Origin: Thauera sp. | GTDB lineage: Bacteria > Pseudomonadota > Gammaproteobacteria > Burkholderiales > Rhodocyclaceae | Assembly (NCBI GenBank): GCA_017302295.1 | Contig: JAFLDS010000005.1 | Coordinates: 1-64,000 of the forward strand | Direction of reading: 5' to 3' | DNA length: 64,000 nt | Shown: in pieces, positions 1 to 10,005 of the stretch | How positions within the stretch are numbered: the stretch's first letter is position 1 | Layout: the number at the start of each line of letters is the position of its first letter | Program-made: the position numbers and the translations under genes | The notes under the pieces: generated by a model | Database searches by the model: none | What the model was told of the DNA's origin: nothing | What the model saw: the letters and a program-made list of their open reading frames with translations, nothing else

Positions 1-271
1 CCGCAGCGGTCGCGGACGGCTTCGCGAACGACGACGTAACGCGCCCGCTTGGCGCAGCGGCCGCGCTGCCGTTCGCGGAGCTGTCGCGGCGAGCCGGCGG
101 CGTGCTCGTCACCGCGGCCTGCGGCTTCGCGGGGCGCTGCACCGCCCCCGGCCGGACGAGGTCCGGCGACACTACGAGCGCCGGCATGTCGGCCGCGATC
201 GCGGTGCCCGACATGCAGCACAACAGCAGTGGAATGGTGCGCAGCCTCGTGTTCAAACCCTTCTCAGACAC
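1..271 (-). CDS. lptD: LPS-assembly protein LptD, N-terminal fragment (runs off the window)
   Basis: An open frame enters from the left edge on the minus strand. Its first residues form a signal peptide: a basic start, a hydrophobic stretch (TIPLLLCCMSGTAIA) and an Ala-X-Ala type cleavage site, followed by a Pro/Ala-rich low-complexity segment. A GTG start at 271 has a GGGGA ribosome site about six bases upstream; a TTG at 256 is the alternative. No LptD barrel sequence lies in the window. The identification rests on the signal peptide and on the well-known divergent arrangement of lptD and amgK-murU. LptD inserts lipopolysaccharide into the outer membrane. The intergenic space to amgK is about 95 bases and must hold both promoters. 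Confidence 0.55.
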   Translation of the reverse strand, partial: MSEKGLNTRLRTIPLLLCCMSGTAIAADMPALVVSPDLVRPGAVQRPAKPQAAVTSTPPARRDSSANGSAAAAPSGRVTSSFAKPSATAA

Positions 272-365
272 AGTGTTCCCCGACATTCACGGTGGCAGGC
301 CGCCCACCGGAACGACCGTATTGATAAACTCGCGGATTGTACACGAACACCCGGGGAGAACCCGT

Positions 366-1394
366 TTGCATCGCATCGAACAACTCCACGCCTGGCTGGC
401 CACCGTCCTGCACGGGCAAGCCTGCACGCTCGCCCCGGCCTCGGCCGACGCCAGCTTCCGCCGTTACTTCCGCGTGAGCTTCGACGACGGTTCGCCATCG
501 CGCATCGTCATGGACGCCCCGCCTGCCCACGAAGACTGCCGCCCGTGGCTGCATGTCGCCGAGCTCTTTCGCGGCGCGGGCGCCCATGTTCCCGATGTGC
601 TCGCGCACGACCTCGAACAGGGCTTCCTGCTGCTGTCGGACCTCGGCTCGACGACCTACCTGTCGGCACTCAAGGCGCAGGATGACCCCCAGCGCGCCAC
701 CAGGCTCTACGCCGACGCCCTCGGTTCGCTCGCCGCAATCCAGGTCGCCAGCCGTCCCGGCGAACTGCCCGAGTACGACCGCGCCTTGCTGTTGCGCGAG
801 ATGATGCTGTTCCCCGAGTGGTACATCGCGCGCCACAAGGATGCGACCCTGAGCGACAAGGAAAGCACCGCACTGCAGGCCACTTTCGAACGCATTCTTG
901 CTGTGAACCTGGCCGAACCGAAGGTCTTCGTTCATCGCGATTTCCATTCCCGCAATCTGATGCTGCTCCAGCCCGCCGACGGCCGTGGCGCCAACCCGGG
1001 GGTGATCGACTTTCAGGACGCGGTCTACGGGCCGATCACCTACGACCTGGTGTCGCTGTTCAAGGACGCCTACATCCGCTGGGACGAGGAGTTCGTGCTC
1101 GACCTGCTGGTGCGCTACTGGGAAACGGCGAAGAAGCTCGGCCTGCCGGTGCGCGACGACTTCGCCGACTTCCATCGCGACTTCGAATGGATGGGGGTGC
1201 AGCGCCACATCAAGGTGCTCGGCATCTTTGCCAGGCTCTACCACCGCGACGGCAAGGACGGCTACCTGGCGGACATGCCGCTGGTGATGGACTACCTGCG
1301 CCGCGCCTGCAAGCGCTACCGCGACCTCGGCCCGCTGCTGAAACTGCTCGACCGCCTCGAACCCGAGGACGTGCAGGTCGGCTACACCTTCTGA
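366..1394 (+). CDS. amgK: N-acetylmuramate/N-acetylglucosamine kinase AmgK
   Basis: A 342-residue aminoglycoside-phosphotransferase-fold kinase. The Brenner-type catalytic loop [11 protein letters not shown] begins near residue 190 and is followed by a metal-binding [10 protein letters not shown] motif, both intact. I chose the TTG at 366 because GGGGAGA lies seven bases upstream and because homologues of about 340 residues start close to this HRIEQL sequence; the frame stays open further upstream without coding character. AmgK phosphorylates the anomeric hydroxyl of MurNAc released in peptidoglycan turnover, and MurU, encoded two bases downstream, converts the product to UDP-MurNAc, bypassing de novo synthesis. 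This pathway underlies intrinsic fosfomycin tolerance in Pseudomonas; that is family knowledge and was not tested here. Confidence 0.9.
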   Translation: MHRIEQLHAWLATVLHGQACTLAPASADASFRRYFRVSFDDGSPSRIVMDAPPAHEDCRPWLHVAELFRGAGAHVPDVLAHDLEQGFLLLSDLGSTTYLSALKAQDDPQRATRLYADALGSLAAIQVASRPGELPEYDRALLLREMMLFPEWYIARHKDATLSDKESTALQATFERILAVNLAEPKVFVHRDFHSRNLMLLQPADGRGANPGVIDFQDAVYGPITYDLVSLFKDAYIRWDEEFVLDLLVRYWETAKKLGLPVRDDFADFHRDFEWMGVQRHIKVLGIFARLYHRDGKDGYLADMPLVMDYLRRACKRYRDLGPLLKLLDRLEPEDVQVGYTF

Positions 1395-1396
1395 CC

Positions 1397-2092
1397 ATGA
1401 AGGCGATGATCCTGGCCGCGGGCCGCGGCGAACGCATGCGCCCGCTCACCGACCACTGCCCCAAGCCCCTGCTCGAGGCCGGGGGCAAGCCGCTGATCGT
1501 GTGGCACATCGAGCGCCTGCGCGCTGCCGGCTTCACCGAACTGGTGATCAACCACGCCCATCTCGGTCACCTGCTCGAGCAGGCGCTCGGCGACGGCAGC
1601 CGCTTCGGCGTCCGCATCCACTGGTCGGCCGAGCGCGAGGCGCTCGAGACCGCCGGCGGCATCCGCCAGGCGCTCCCCCTGCTCGGCGACGCCCCCTTCC
1701 TCGTCGTCAATGGCGACGTGTTCTGCGATGCGGATTTCAGCACGCTGAAGCTGGCACCGGGCGATCTGGCCGAACTGCTGCTGGTGCCGAACCCGGAGCA
1801 TCACCCCGAGGGCGACTTCGCGCTGCGCCGGGATCGCCTCGTCGCGGACGCCACGGCGGCAAGCAAGCTCACCTTCTCGGGTATCGGCGTCTATCACCCG
1901 GAGCTCTTCGCCACGATCGAGCCGGGCGCCACGGCCAAGCTGGCGCCACTGCTGCGCGCGGCGATTGCCGCCGGCCGCGTCGGCGGCAGACGCCACGACG
2001 GCGTGTGGATCGACGTCGGCACCCCCGCGCGCCTCACCGAACTGGACCGCCGCCTGCGCGTCGAAGAAGGGCATGCCAGCCGCCCTGAATGA
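1397..2092 (+). CDS. murU: N-acetylmuramate alpha-1-phosphate uridylyltransferase MurU
   Basis: A 231-residue nucleotidyltransferase. The N-terminal signature [12 protein letters not shown] and the following K-P-L segment are the nucleotide-binding loop of sugar-1-phosphate nucleotidylyltransferases; NGDVFCD near residue 108 carries the metal-binding aspartate. The ATG is only two bases after the amgK stop, so the two are translationally coupled. The enzyme joins MurNAc-1-phosphate to UTP to give UDP-MurNAc for cell-wall recycling. The length matches MurU rather than longer glucose-1-phosphate thymidylyltransferases, and the AmgK neighbour settles the choice. Confidence 0.88.
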   Translation: MKAMILAAGRGERMRPLTDHCPKPLLEAGGKPLIVWHIERLRAAGFTELVINHAHLGHLLEQALGDGSRFGVRIHWSAEREALETAGGIRQALPLLGDAPFLVVNGDVFCDADFSTLKLAPGDLAELLLVPNPEHHPEGDFALRRDRLVADATAASKLTFSGIGVYHPELFATIEPGATAKLAPLLRAAIAAGRVGGRRHDGVWIDVGTPARLTELDRRLRVEEGHASRPE

Positions 2093-2104
2093 CATAATCG
2101 GACC

Positions 2105-3457
2105 ATGAACGCACCGACCGAACCCATCCAGCTCGACATCGCCCCCTTCCGCGCCCGCCGCGAGCGCCTGCTCGCGCGCATGGCCGCAGCCGGCGGCGGC
2201 GTCGCGATCCTGCCGACCGCACCCGAGCGCGCGCGCAACCGCGACACGCAGTACCCGTATCGCCACGACAGCTACTTCTATTACCTGACCGCCTTCCGCG
2301 AGCCGGAAGCGGTGGTGGTGCTGGTCGCGGGCGAGGAGCCGAAGCAGATCCTGTTCTGCCGCCAGAAGGACGAGGAGCGCGAGATCTGGGACGGTTTCCG
2401 ACACGGGCCGGATGCCGCCTGCGACAAGTTCGGTTTCGACGAGGCGTGGACCATCGGCGACCTCGAACGGCGCCTGCCGGATTTCCTCGCCAACCAGCCG
2501 GTGCTGTGGTGCGGCCTGGGCTACGACAACGAGTGGGACGCGAAGGTCATGGCGGCGCTCAACACCGTGCGCGCCAACGCCCGCAGCGGCGTCACGCCGC
2601 CGCACTCGGTGCGCGACCTGCGCGCCGACCTGGACGAAATGCGCCTGGTCAAGGATGGCAGCGAGCTGGCGACGATGCGCCGCGCCGGCCGGATCTCCGC
2701 CGAAGCTCACTGCCGGGCGATGCGTGCCACGCGCCCCGGTCGTTTCGAGTACGAGATCGAGGCCGAGCTGCTGCACGCCTTCCGCGCCGCGGGCAGCCAG
2801 TACCCGGCCTACACCTCGATCGTCGCCGGCGGCGCCAACGCGTGCGTGCTGCACTATGTGGAGAACGACAGTCCCCTTGTCGACGGCGACCTGCTGCTGA
2901 TCGACGCCGGCTGCGAGCTCGACGGCTACGCTTCCGACATCACGCGCACCTTCCCGGTCAATGGCCGCTTCGTCGGCCCACAGCGCGACGTCTACCAGCT
3001 CGTGCTCGACGCGCAGCATGCCGCGCGCGCCGAGATCCGCCCCGGGGCGCACTGGAACCAGCCGCACGAGGCGGCAGTGAAGGTGCTGGCGCAGGGCCTG
3101 ATCGACCTCGGCCTGCTCAAGGGCCGGCTCGACGACGTACTGGAGAAGGGCGACTACCGTCGCTTCTACATGCACCGCACCGGTCATTGGCTGGGCATGG
3201 ACGTACATGATGCCGGCGAGTACAAGGTCGGCGGCGACTGGCGAGCGCTGGAAGAAGGCATGGTGCTGACCGTCGAGCCGGGCTGCTACATCCGACCTGC
3301 TGCCGACGTGCCGCAGGCGTTCTGGAACATCGGGGTGCGCATCGAGGACGACGCGGTGTTGACCGCCGGGGGGTGCGACTATCTGACCGACGGCGTGCCG
3401 CGCGAGATTGCCGACATCGAGGCGCTGATGCGGGATGCGGTGCATGCACGAGGCTGA
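2105..3457 (+). CDS. pepP: Xaa-Pro aminopeptidase PepP
   Basis: A 450-residue M24 metallopeptidase with an N-terminal creatinase-like domain and a pita-bread catalytic domain. The dinuclear metal ligands are visible in order: Asp in LLIDAGCE, Asp in SDITRTF, His in HRTGHWLGMDVHD, Glu in LTVEPGCY and Glu in GVRIEDD. It removes N-terminal residues preceding proline and is cytoplasmic. The start follows murU by 12 bases, and the 3' end overlaps the next gene by 23 bases, so amgK-murU-pepP-ubiH probably form one transcript. PepP next to a UbiH-type hydroxylase is a widely conserved proteobacterial pairing. Confidence 0.93.
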   Translation: MNAPTEPIQLDIAPFRARRERLLARMAAAGGGVAILPTAPERARNRDTQYPYRHDSYFYYLTAFREPEAVVVLVAGEEPKQILFCRQKDEEREIWDGFRHGPDAACDKFGFDEAWTIGDLERRLPDFLANQPVLWCGLGYDNEWDAKVMAALNTVRANARSGVTPPHSVRDLRADLDEMRLVKDGSELATMRRAGRISAEAHCRAMRATRPGRFEYEIEAELLHAFRAAGSQYPAYTSIVAGGANACVLHYVENDSPLVDGDLLLIDAGCELDGYASDITRTFPVNGRFVGPQRDVYQLVLDAQHAARAEIRPGAHWNQPHEAAVKVLAQGLIDLGLLKGRLDDVLEKGDYRRFYMHRTGHWLGMDVHDAGEYKVGGDWRALEEGMVLTVEPGCYIRPAADVPQAFWNIGVRIEDDAVLTAGGCDYLTDGVPREIADIEALMRDAVHARG

Positions 3458-4604
3458 CCTGCTCATCGTCGGCGCCGGCCCGGTGGGCATGGCGCTGGCA
3501 CTCGCCCTCAAGGATTCGGGGCTCCACATCGTACTCGCCGACGCCCGCCCCCGCGACGCCGTCGCCCATGATCCGCGCGTGCTCGCGCTGGCGTATGGCA
3601 CGCGGCTCACGCTGCAGCGTCTTGACGTGTGGCAAGGCCTGCCCGCAACGCCGATCGAGACCATCCATGTGTCGCAGCAGGGCGGCCTCGGCCGCACCCT
3701 GCTGCACGCCGCCGACTACGACACGCCTGCGCTGGGCTATGTGCTGTCCGCCGGCGCCCTTGCCGGCGCGCTGCGGCGCGCAGTGGACGCGGCGGGGATC
3801 ACGGTGCTGGACGAGACCGAGGTCACCGCGCTCGACGCCGACAGGAACGCCCTCACCGCCCGCCTTTCGCCGCGCACCCAGCGGGCGGACACGCCGGCCG
3901 CCCTGACCGTGCGCCTCTCCGCCTGTGCGGAAGGCAGCATGCGCGCCGACGCCCCCGACATCGTCGAGCACGACTACCGCCAGCACGCACTCATCGCCCA
4001 TGTCGGCGTCGACGGCGGCCACCGCTGCACCGCCTTCGAGCGCTTCACCGCCGACGGCCCCGTGGCGCTGCTCCCCTGCGGAGACGGCTACGCGCTGGTG
4101 CATGTCGTCGCGCCCGAGCGCGCCGACACGCTGCTGGCGCTGGACGACGCACACTACCTGGCCGAAGTGCAGTCCCGTCTGGGCGGCCGCGTGCGCCTCA
4201 CCGCAGTGCGCGACCGCCTGCGCTATCCGCTGCGCCTGCGCTACCGGCGCAAGCCGGTGGGCGCGCGCACCGTCTGGCTGGGCAACGCAGCGCAGACGCT
4301 GCACCCCGTCGCAGGGCAAGGCTTCAACCTCGCCTTGCGCGACGTCTGGGCATTGGCCTCGACGCTGATCGAGCGCGGCGGCGACCCCGGCGATCCGGCC
4401 ACGCTGGCCGCCTACGACGGCGGCCGCAGCCTTGACCGCTTCGGCACGATCCGCTTCACCGACACCCTGGTGAGACTTTTCAGCAACGATCTCGCGCCCT
4501 TGCGCCACGCGCGTGGCGCCGGCCTGGTCGCCCTCGACCTTTTTCCGCCGCTGCGACATTTCGTCGCCAAGCGCATGATGTTCGGCGCCCGCGCCTGGCC
4601 CTGA
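3435..4604 (+). CDS. ubiH: UbiH/VisC-family FAD-dependent hydroxylase (ubiquinone biosynthesis)
   Basis: A 389-residue flavoprotein monooxygenase. The dinucleotide-binding motif GAGPVG is at residues 13-18, and the second FAD motif [16 protein letters not shown] lies near residue 285, with Asn replacing the more usual Asp. The protein belongs to the aromatic-ring hydroxylases that act on polyprenyl-phenols in ubiquinone synthesis, with O2 and NAD(P)H. The start overlaps pepP; ATG at 3444 is equally possible. Betaproteobacteria use several related hydroxylases (UbiH, UbiF, UbiM, UbiI), and the precise ring position cannot be decided from sequence alone. UbiH is preferred from the pepP neighbour. 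Confidence 0.8.
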   Translation: MRCMHEADLLIVGAGPVGMALALALKDSGLHIVLADARPRDAVAHDPRVLALAYGTRLTLQRLDVWQGLPATPIETIHVSQQGGLGRTLLHAADYDTPALGYVLSAGALAGALRRAVDAAGITVLDETEVTALDADRNALTARLSPRTQRADTPAALTVRLSACAEGSMRADAPDIVEHDYRQHALIAHVGVDGGHRCTAFERFTADGPVALLPCGDGYALVHVVAPERADTLLALDDAHYLAEVQSRLGGRVRLTAVRDRLRYPLRLRYRRKPVGARTVWLGNAAQTLHPVAGQGFNLALRDVWALASTLIERGGDPGDPATLAAYDGGRSLDRFGTIRFTDTLVRLFSNDLAPLRHARGAGLVALDLFPPLRHFVAKRMMFGARAWP

Positions 4605-4708
4605 TCAGGGCCTGAACGAGGCCCGCGCGAGACCTGCGAAAGCTGGGGGGCGAGACCTGCGCCACGCTGCGCCGACGCCACACTCGCCCGCCCCTATCCG
4701 CCATGGGG

Positions 4709-4732
4709 TAAAATACGCGTTTTCGCAAACGC
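4709..4732 (+). promoter_or_regulatory. putative dusB-fis promoter -10 and leader hairpin
   Basis: TAAAAT at 4709-4714 is a good -10 sequence 28 bases before the dusB start, although no convincing -35 element stands at the right distance. It is followed by a perfect hairpin of six base pairs (GCGTTT, loop TCGC, AAACGC; 4717-4732) that would lie at the very 5' end of the transcript. A 5'-end hairpin could stabilise the mRNA; this is inference. Confidence 0.35.
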
Positions 4733-4741
4733 CTCACGCCC

Positions 4742-5764
4742 ATGCAGTTCGCCGGATTCACGCTGCGCAACAACCTCATCGTCGCCCCCATGGCCGGTGT
4801 CACCGACCGCCCCTTCCGCCAGTTGTGCAAGAAGATGGGGGCCGGCTTGGCCGTGTCCGAGATGGTCACTTCCAACTCGTTGCTGTACGGCAGCGCGAAG
4901 ACCCAGCGTCGCGCCAACCACGATGGCGAGGTCGAGCCGATCTCGGTGCAGATCGCCGGCGCCGACCCGGCGATGATGGCCGAGGCTGCGCGCCACAACG
5001 CCGATCGAGGCGCGCAGATCATCGACATCAACATGGGCTGCCCGGCGAAGAAGGTGTGCAACGTGATGGCCGGCTCGGCGCTGATGCAGGACGAGCCGCT
5101 CGTCGCGCGCATCCTCGAGGCGGTCGTGAACGCCGTGCCCGACACCCCGGTGACGCTGAAATTCCGCACCGGCTGGAACCGCGCCAACAAGAACGCCCCG
5201 ACCATCGCCCGCATCGCCGAGGAATCCGGCATCCGCGCGATCGCGATCCACGGCCGCACCCGTGCAGATCAGTACATGGGCGACGCGGAATACGACACCA
5301 TCGCTCATGTGAAGTCGCGCGTCGGCATCCCGGTGATCGCCAACGGCGACATCACCACGCCGCAGAAAGCGAAACACGTCCTCGACTACACCGGCGCCGA
5401 CGGCGTCATGATCGGTCGCGCCGCGCAGGGCCGGCCGTGGATCTTCCGCGAGATCGAACACTTCCTCGCCACCGGCAAGGAACTGCCGCCGCCGCTGGTA
5501 ACCGAGATCCATCAGGTCTGCCGCGAACACCTCGACGACCTGTACGACTTCTACGGCGAGGACAAGGGCGTGAAGATCGCCCGCAAGCACATCTCCTGGT
5601 ACACCAAGGGCCTGGTCGGCTCCGCCGCCTTCCGCTACGCGATGAACCAGATCCCCGACATTCCGGCGCAGCTTGCCGCGGTCGATGAATTCTTCGGCAA
5701 GCTTGCCGAGGCCGACACGCGCCTGCGCTACGAAGCCGAACCTCCCCAGGAGCTCGCAGCATGA
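4742..5764 (+). CDS. dusB: tRNA-dihydrouridine synthase B
   Basis: A 340-residue FMN-dependent TIM-barrel enzyme. The signature MAGVTDRPFR stands at residues 18-27, and the catalytic cysteine is residue 100 in NMGCPAKKV. The C-terminal helical tRNA-binding domain is present. DusB reduces a specific uridine in the tRNA D-loop. The gene overlaps fis by four bases (ATGA), reproducing the dusB-fis operon known from enterobacteria, where Fis levels follow growth rate through this promoter. Length is a little above the 321 residues of the E. coli enzyme. Confidence 0.95.
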   Translation: MQFAGFTLRNNLIVAPMAGVTDRPFRQLCKKMGAGLAVSEMVTSNSLLYGSAKTQRRANHDGEVEPISVQIAGADPAMMAEAARHNADRGAQIIDINMGCPAKKVCNVMAGSALMQDEPLVARILEAVVNAVPDTPVTLKFRTGWNRANKNAPTIARIAEESGIRAIAIHGRTRADQYMGDAEYDTIAHVKSRVGIPVIANGDITTPQKAKHVLDYTGADGVMIGRAAQGRPWIFREIEHFLATGKELPPPLVTEIHQVCREHLDDLYDFYGEDKGVKIARKHISWYTKGLVGSAAFRYAMNQIPDIPAQLAAVDEFFGKLAEADTRLRYEAEPPQELAA

Positions 5765-5997
5765 GCCGCAGCAACGAGATCGCGGATTCCGTGTTCCGCA
5801 CGCTGGACCAGTATTTCCGCGACCTGGACGGCGAGAAGCCGGCCGCGATCTACGACATGGTGATCCGCAACGTCGAGCGGCCGATGCTCGAGTTCGTGCT
5901 GCAGCAGGCCAAGGGCAACCAGACCATGGCCGCCGAGATGCTCGGCATCAACCGCAACACGCTGCGCCGCAAGCTGACCGACTACGACCTGCTTTAG
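5761..5997 (+). CDS. fis: DNA-binding nucleoid protein Fis
   Basis: A 78-residue protein with the C-terminal helix-turn-helix AAEMLGINRNTLRRKL that is diagnostic of Fis. It is shorter at the N terminus than the 98-residue E. coli protein, as is usual outside the enterobacteria, so the beta-hairpin arms that contact Hin/Gin recombinases are probably reduced. Fis bends DNA and activates rRNA and tRNA promoters during fast growth. Translation is coupled to dusB by an ATGA overlap. Immediately after the stop codon, GGCGCC-CCGGA-GGCGCC (6001-6017) could form a short hairpin, but it has no T tract. Confidence 0.93.
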   Translation: MSRSNEIADSVFRTLDQYFRDLDGEKPAAIYDMVIRNVERPMLEFVLQQAKGNQTMAAEMLGINRNTLRRKLTDYDLL

Positions 5998-6084
5998 TCC
6001 GGCGCCCCGGAGGCGCCTGCGCGCCGCGGCGGACGCGACCGCGACCCCGTTTTCCTGTTTCCCCGTTTTGCTACCGGACCCACG

Positions 6085-7674
6085 ATGAACGTCACCCAAG
6101 CCCTGATCAGCGTCTCCGACAAACGCGGCGTGCTCGACTTCGCACGCGAACTCGCCGGCCTCGGCATCAAGCTGCTGTCGACCGGCGGCACCGCCAGCCT
6201 GCTGCGCGAAGCCGGCCTCGACGTCATGGACGTGTCCGAGCACACCGGTTTTCCCGAGATGCTCGACGGCCGCGTCAAGACGCTCCATCCCAAGGTCCAT
6301 GGCGGCATCCTTGCGCGCCGTGACCTGCCCGAGCACATGGACACGATCGCAGCGCACGACATCGGCCGCATCGACCTCGTCGTGGTCAACCTCTACCCCT
6401 TCCAGCAAACGGTCGCCAAGCCCGACTGCTCACTGGACGACGCCATCGAGAACATCGACATCGGCGGCCCGGCCATGGTGCGCGCCGCGGCGAAGAACCA
6501 CGGCAACGAACAGGGCGGCGTCGGCGTCGTCACCGATCCCGAGGATTACGCGGGCATCGTCGCCGAGCTCAAGGCGAACGGCGGCAAGCTCGGCTACAAG
6601 ACGCGCTTCGCCCTGGCGGTGAAGGCCTTCACCCACACCGCGCGCTACGATTCGGCCATCTCGAACTACCTCACCGCACTGGTGACCAACGAAACCGGCG
6701 ACGTGTCGCTGCAGACCTACCCGGAGCGCCTGCAACTGGCCTTCGACAAGGTGCAGGACCTGCGCTACGGCGAAAACCCACACCAGAGCGCGGCCTTCTA
6801 CCGTCAGCCGGGCGCTGCCGAGGGCGGCATCGCCGGCTACACCCAGTTGCAGGGCAAGGAGCTGTCGTACAACAACATTGCCGATGCGGACGCCGCGTGG
6901 GAGTGCGTGAAGGCTTTCGACAGCGCGGCCGCGGCCTGCGTCATCGTCAAGCACGCCAATCCCTGCGGCGTGGCGCTCGGCGCCAGCGCGCTGGAAGCCT
7001 ACAAGAAGGCTTTCTCCACCGATCCGACTTCGGCTTTCGGCGGCATCATCGCCTTCAACGGCGAGGTTGACCGCGCTGCCGCCGAAGCGGTTTCGGCCCA
7101 GTTCCTCGAAGTGCTGATCGCGCCGTCCTACACGGCCGACGCGCTGGAGCTGCTGCGCGCGAAGCAGAACGTGCGTGTGCTCACCTGCGCGCTCGGCCAG
7201 CCCGCAGGCGCCTTCGACTACAAGCGTGTCGGCGGCGGCCTGCTGGTGCAGAGCGCCGACGAAGCGCGCATCCAGATCGCCGACCTCAAGGTGGTGACCA
7301 AGCGCGCGCCCACCGAGGCCGAAATGCGCGACATGCTGTTCGCGTGGCGCGTGGCCAAGTACGTGAAGTCCAACGCCATCGTCTATTGCAGGGACGGCAT
7401 GACGGTGGGCGTGGGCGCAGGGCAGATGAGCCGCGTCGACTCGGCCCGTATCGCCAGGATCAAGGCGGAGAACGCCGGCCTGCAGATCGCCGGATGCGTG
7501 GTGGCGTCCGATGCCTTCTTCCCGTTCCGCGACGGTCTCGACGTGCTGGCCCAGGCCGGCGCCACTGCGGTGATTCAGCCGGGCGGCTCGATGCGCGATG
7601 CGGAAGTGATCGCCGCGGCCGACGAGCAGAACATCGCCATGGTGTTCACTGGCTTCCGTCATTTCCGTCACTAA
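6085..7674 (+). CDS. purH: Bifunctional AICAR formyltransferase / IMP cyclohydrolase PurH
   Basis: A 529-residue enzyme that performs the last two steps of purine synthesis. The N-terminal MGS-like cyclohydrolase domain (residues 1-200) contains [13 protein letters not shown] and [10 protein letters not shown]; the C-terminal transformylase domain contains the catalytic KHANPCG motif and ends in the typical TGFRHFRH. It starts 87 bases after fis and is followed 24 bases later by purD, giving a purH-purD unit. The length matches the family (about 525). Confidence 0.96.
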   Translation: MNVTQALISVSDKRGVLDFARELAGLGIKLLSTGGTASLLREAGLDVMDVSEHTGFPEMLDGRVKTLHPKVHGGILARRDLPEHMDTIAAHDIGRIDLVVVNLYPFQQTVAKPDCSLDDAIENIDIGGPAMVRAAAKNHGNEQGGVGVVTDPEDYAGIVAELKANGGKLGYKTRFALAVKAFTHTARYDSAISNYLTALVTNETGDVSLQTYPERLQLAFDKVQDLRYGENPHQSAAFYRQPGAAEGGIAGYTQLQGKELSYNNIADADAAWECVKAFDSAAAACVIVKHANPCGVALGASALEAYKKAFSTDPTSAFGGIIAFNGEVDRAAAEAVSAQFLEVLIAPSYTADALELLRAKQNVRVLTCALGQPAGAFDYKRVGGGLLVQSADEARIQIADLKVVTKRAPTEAEMRDMLFAWRVAKYVKSNAIVYCRDGMTVGVGAGQMSRVDSARIARIKAENAGLQIAGCVVASDAFFPFRDGLDVLAQAGATAVIQPGGSMRDAEVIAAADEQNIAMVFTGFRHFRH

Positions 7675-7698
7675 GTCGTTCCCGATTCGGAGCAAGGC

Positions 7699-8988
7699 AT
7701 GAAAGTCCTCGTCATCGGTTCCGGCGGCCGCGAACACGCGCTGGCCTGGAAGCTCGCCCAGTCGCCCAAGGTCACCCGTGTGCTCGTCGCTCCGGGCAAC
7801 CCGGGCACCGCGCGCGAGCCCAAGCTGACGAACGTCGCCATCACCGCGGTACCCGAGCTGGTCGAGCTGGCGCGAAGCGAGCAGGTCGGCTTCACCGTCG
7901 TCGGCCCCGAGGCGCCGCTTGCCGCCGGGGTGGTCGATGCCTTCCGCGCCGCGGGGCTGCCGATCTTCGGCCCGACGAAGGCTGCGGCGCAACTCGAGAG
8001 CTCAAAGGACTTCGCCAAGCAATTCCTCGTTCGCCACAACATCCCGACGGCCAAGTACCGCACCTTCTCCGACGCGGCGGTGGCGCATGCCTACGTCGAC
8101 GCCCAGGGCGCGCCCATCGTGATCAAGGCCGACGGCCTTGCGGCCGGCAAGGGCGTGGTGGTGGCGATGACGGCGGCCGAGGCGCACGCCGCGATCGACA
8201 TGATGCTGGTCGACAACCGCCTGGGCGTGCAGTACGCCGCGGCAGGCGCACGCGTCGTCATCGAGGAGTTCATGGAGGGCGAGGAAGCCAGCTTCATCGT
8301 CATGGCCGACGGCAAGCATGCGCTGCCGCTCGCCACCAGCCAGGATCACAAGCGGCTGCGCGATGGAGACGAGGGCCCCAACACCGGCGGCATGGGCGCG
8401 TATTCGCCCGCCCCGGTGGTCACGCCCGAAGTGCATGCGCGAGTGATGCGCGAGATCATTCATCCGACGCTGGCCGGCATGAGCGCCGACGGCCTGCCCT
8501 ACACCGGCTTCCTCTACGCCGGACTGATGATCGACGGCGCCGGCAAGGCCCGGGTCGTCGAGTTCAACTGCCGCATGGGCGACCCCGAAACCCAGCCGAT
8601 CATGATGCGCCTGAAGACCGACCTCGCCGACCTGGTCGAGGCCGCCATCGCCGGCCGCCTGGACAGGATCGAGGCCGAATGGGATCGCCGCTTCGCGCTC
8701 GGCGTGGTGCTGGCCGCCGACGGCTATCCCGACAGCCCGCGCAAAGGCGATGTCATCAGCGGCCTCCCTGCCGGCAGTGCGGACGACGCCCATGTCTTCC
8801 ACGCCGGCACGGCGGAGCTGGACGGCCAGATCGTCACCTCGGGGGGGCGCGTGCTGTGCGTGACAGCCCTGGGCGACAACGTGAAGCTGGCGCAGAAGCG
8901 CGCCTACGAGGTCGTCGACGCGATCCACTTCGATGGCCGCCAATACCGCCGCGACATCGGCCATCGCGCGCTCGCGCGCAAGAACTGA
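7699..8988 (+). CDS. purD: Phosphoribosylamine-glycine ligase PurD
   Basis: A 429-residue ATP-grasp enzyme that joins glycine to phosphoribosylamine, the second step of purine synthesis. The N-terminal GSGGREHALAWKL, the ATP-grasp GLAAGKGVVVA and the metal-binding EFNCRMGDPETQ are intact. It lies 24 bases after purH and is preceded by an AAGG-type ribosome site. hemF begins three bases after its stop, so purine and haem genes appear to be co-transcribed. Confidence 0.96.
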   Translation: MKVLVIGSGGREHALAWKLAQSPKVTRVLVAPGNPGTAREPKLTNVAITAVPELVELARSEQVGFTVVGPEAPLAAGVVDAFRAAGLPIFGPTKAAAQLESSKDFAKQFLVRHNIPTAKYRTFSDAAVAHAYVDAQGAPIVIKADGLAAGKGVVVAMTAAEAHAAIDMMLVDNRLGVQYAAAGARVVIEEFMEGEEASFIVMADGKHALPLATSQDHKRLRDGDEGPNTGGMGAYSPAPVVTPEVHARVMREIIHPTLAGMSADGLPYTGFLYAGLMIDGAGKARVVEFNCRMGDPETQPIMMRLKTDLADLVEAAIAGRLDRIEAEWDRRFALGVVLAADGYPDSPRKGDVISGLPAGSADDAHVFHAGTAELDGQIVTSGGRVLCVTALGDNVKLAQKRAYEVVDAIHFDGRQYRRDIGHRALARKN

Positions 8989-8991
8989 GTC

Positions 8992-9900
8992 ATGGACGCA
9001 CTCGTCGTCAAGGCCTACTTGGTGGGCCTGCAGCAGCGCATCGTTGCGCGCCTCGAGGCCTTCGACGGCAACGCTTTCCGCACCGACGCCTGGGAGCGTC
9101 CTGCCGGAGGTGGCGGAATCACGCGAGTCCTCGAGGAAGGCGATTTCCTCGAACGCGGTGGCGTCAATTTTTCGCACGTGATGGGCAGCGCCATGCCCGC
9201 CTCCGCGACGGCACACCGCCCGGAACTCGCCGGCCGGCGTTTCGAGGCGATGGGCGTGTCGCTCGTGCTGCATCCGCGCAACCCCTACTGCCCGACGGTG
9301 CACATGAACGTGCGCTTCTTCATCGCCCTGGCGGACGACAAGCCGCCAGTGTGGTGGTTTGGCGGCGGCATGGACCTGACGCCGTACTACGGCTTCGAGG
9401 ACGATGTGCGCCACTTCCACTCCATCTGCAAGTCCGCGGTGCTGCCCTTCGGCGGCGCGGCCGAACATCGGCGGCTGAAGGACTGGTGCGACCGCTACTT
9501 CCACCTGAAGCACCGCAACGAGCCGCGTGGTGTCGGCGGCTTGTTCTTCGACGATCTGGGCGCGGACGGCAACACCGACTTCGAGCAGGCCTTCGGTCTC
9601 ACCCGCTCGGTAGGCGACGCCTTTCTCGATGCCTACCTGCCGATCGCAGAGCGCCGCCGCGAGACGCCCTACGGCGAGCGCGAGCGCGATTTCCAGGCTT
9701 ATCGCCGCGGCCGTTACGTGGAATTCAACCTCGTCTTCGATCGCGGCACGCTGTTCGGCCTGCAGTCGGGCGGGCGCACCGAATCCATCCTGATGTCGAT
9801 GCCGCCGGTGGTGAAGTGGCGCTACGACTGGACCCCCGAAGCCGGCTCCGAGGAAGCGCGCCTGTACGAAGTGTTCCTGCAGCCGCGCGACTGGGCGTGA
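8992..9900 (+). CDS. hemF: Aerobic coproporphyrinogen III oxidase HemF
   Basis: A 302-residue oxygen-dependent enzyme that decarboxylates coproporphyrinogen III to protoporphyrinogen IX. Family signatures seen include [28 protein letters not shown] and the conserved C-terminal [16 protein letters not shown]. It is directly coupled to purD. The remaining haem genes hemC, hemD, hemX and hemY begin 105 bases downstream on the opposite strand, and hemA lies at 28 kb. Oxygen-dependent HemF fits a facultative organism; any oxygen-independent HemN would be elsewhere. Confidence 0.95.
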   Translation: MDALVVKAYLVGLQQRIVARLEAFDGNAFRTDAWERPAGGGGITRVLEEGDFLERGGVNFSHVMGSAMPASATAHRPELAGRRFEAMGVSLVLHPRNPYCPTVHMNVRFFIALADDKPPVWWFGGGMDLTPYYGFEDDVRHFHSICKSAVLPFGGAAEHRRLKDWCDRYFHLKHRNEPRGVGGLFFDDLGADGNTDFEQAFGLTRSVGDAFLDAYLPIAERRRETPYGERERDFQAYRRGRYVEFNLVFDRGTLFGLQSGGRTESILMSMPPVVKWRYDWTPEAGSEEARLYEVFLQPRDWA

Positions 9901-10005
9901 AACCGGGCCAGAAAGCGGGGATGCGTCACGTCCCCTGAACCGGGCGCTCGCGCCGGACACTGCGGCCAGTATCCGGCATCACGAATCGAACGTGTCGGAG
10001 CCCGA

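Noticed and set aside
1382-3697. 771-codon open frame on the minus strand
   Set aside because: It is antisense to murU and pepP, both clear enzymes. In this high-GC DNA, codon bias of the real gene removes stop codons from the opposite frame; the product has no recognisable motif.
7344-9938. 864-codon plus-strand frame across purH, purD and hemF
   Set aside because: It overlaps three certain genes in another frame, and its Arg/Gly/Ala-rich product is typical of a shadow frame.
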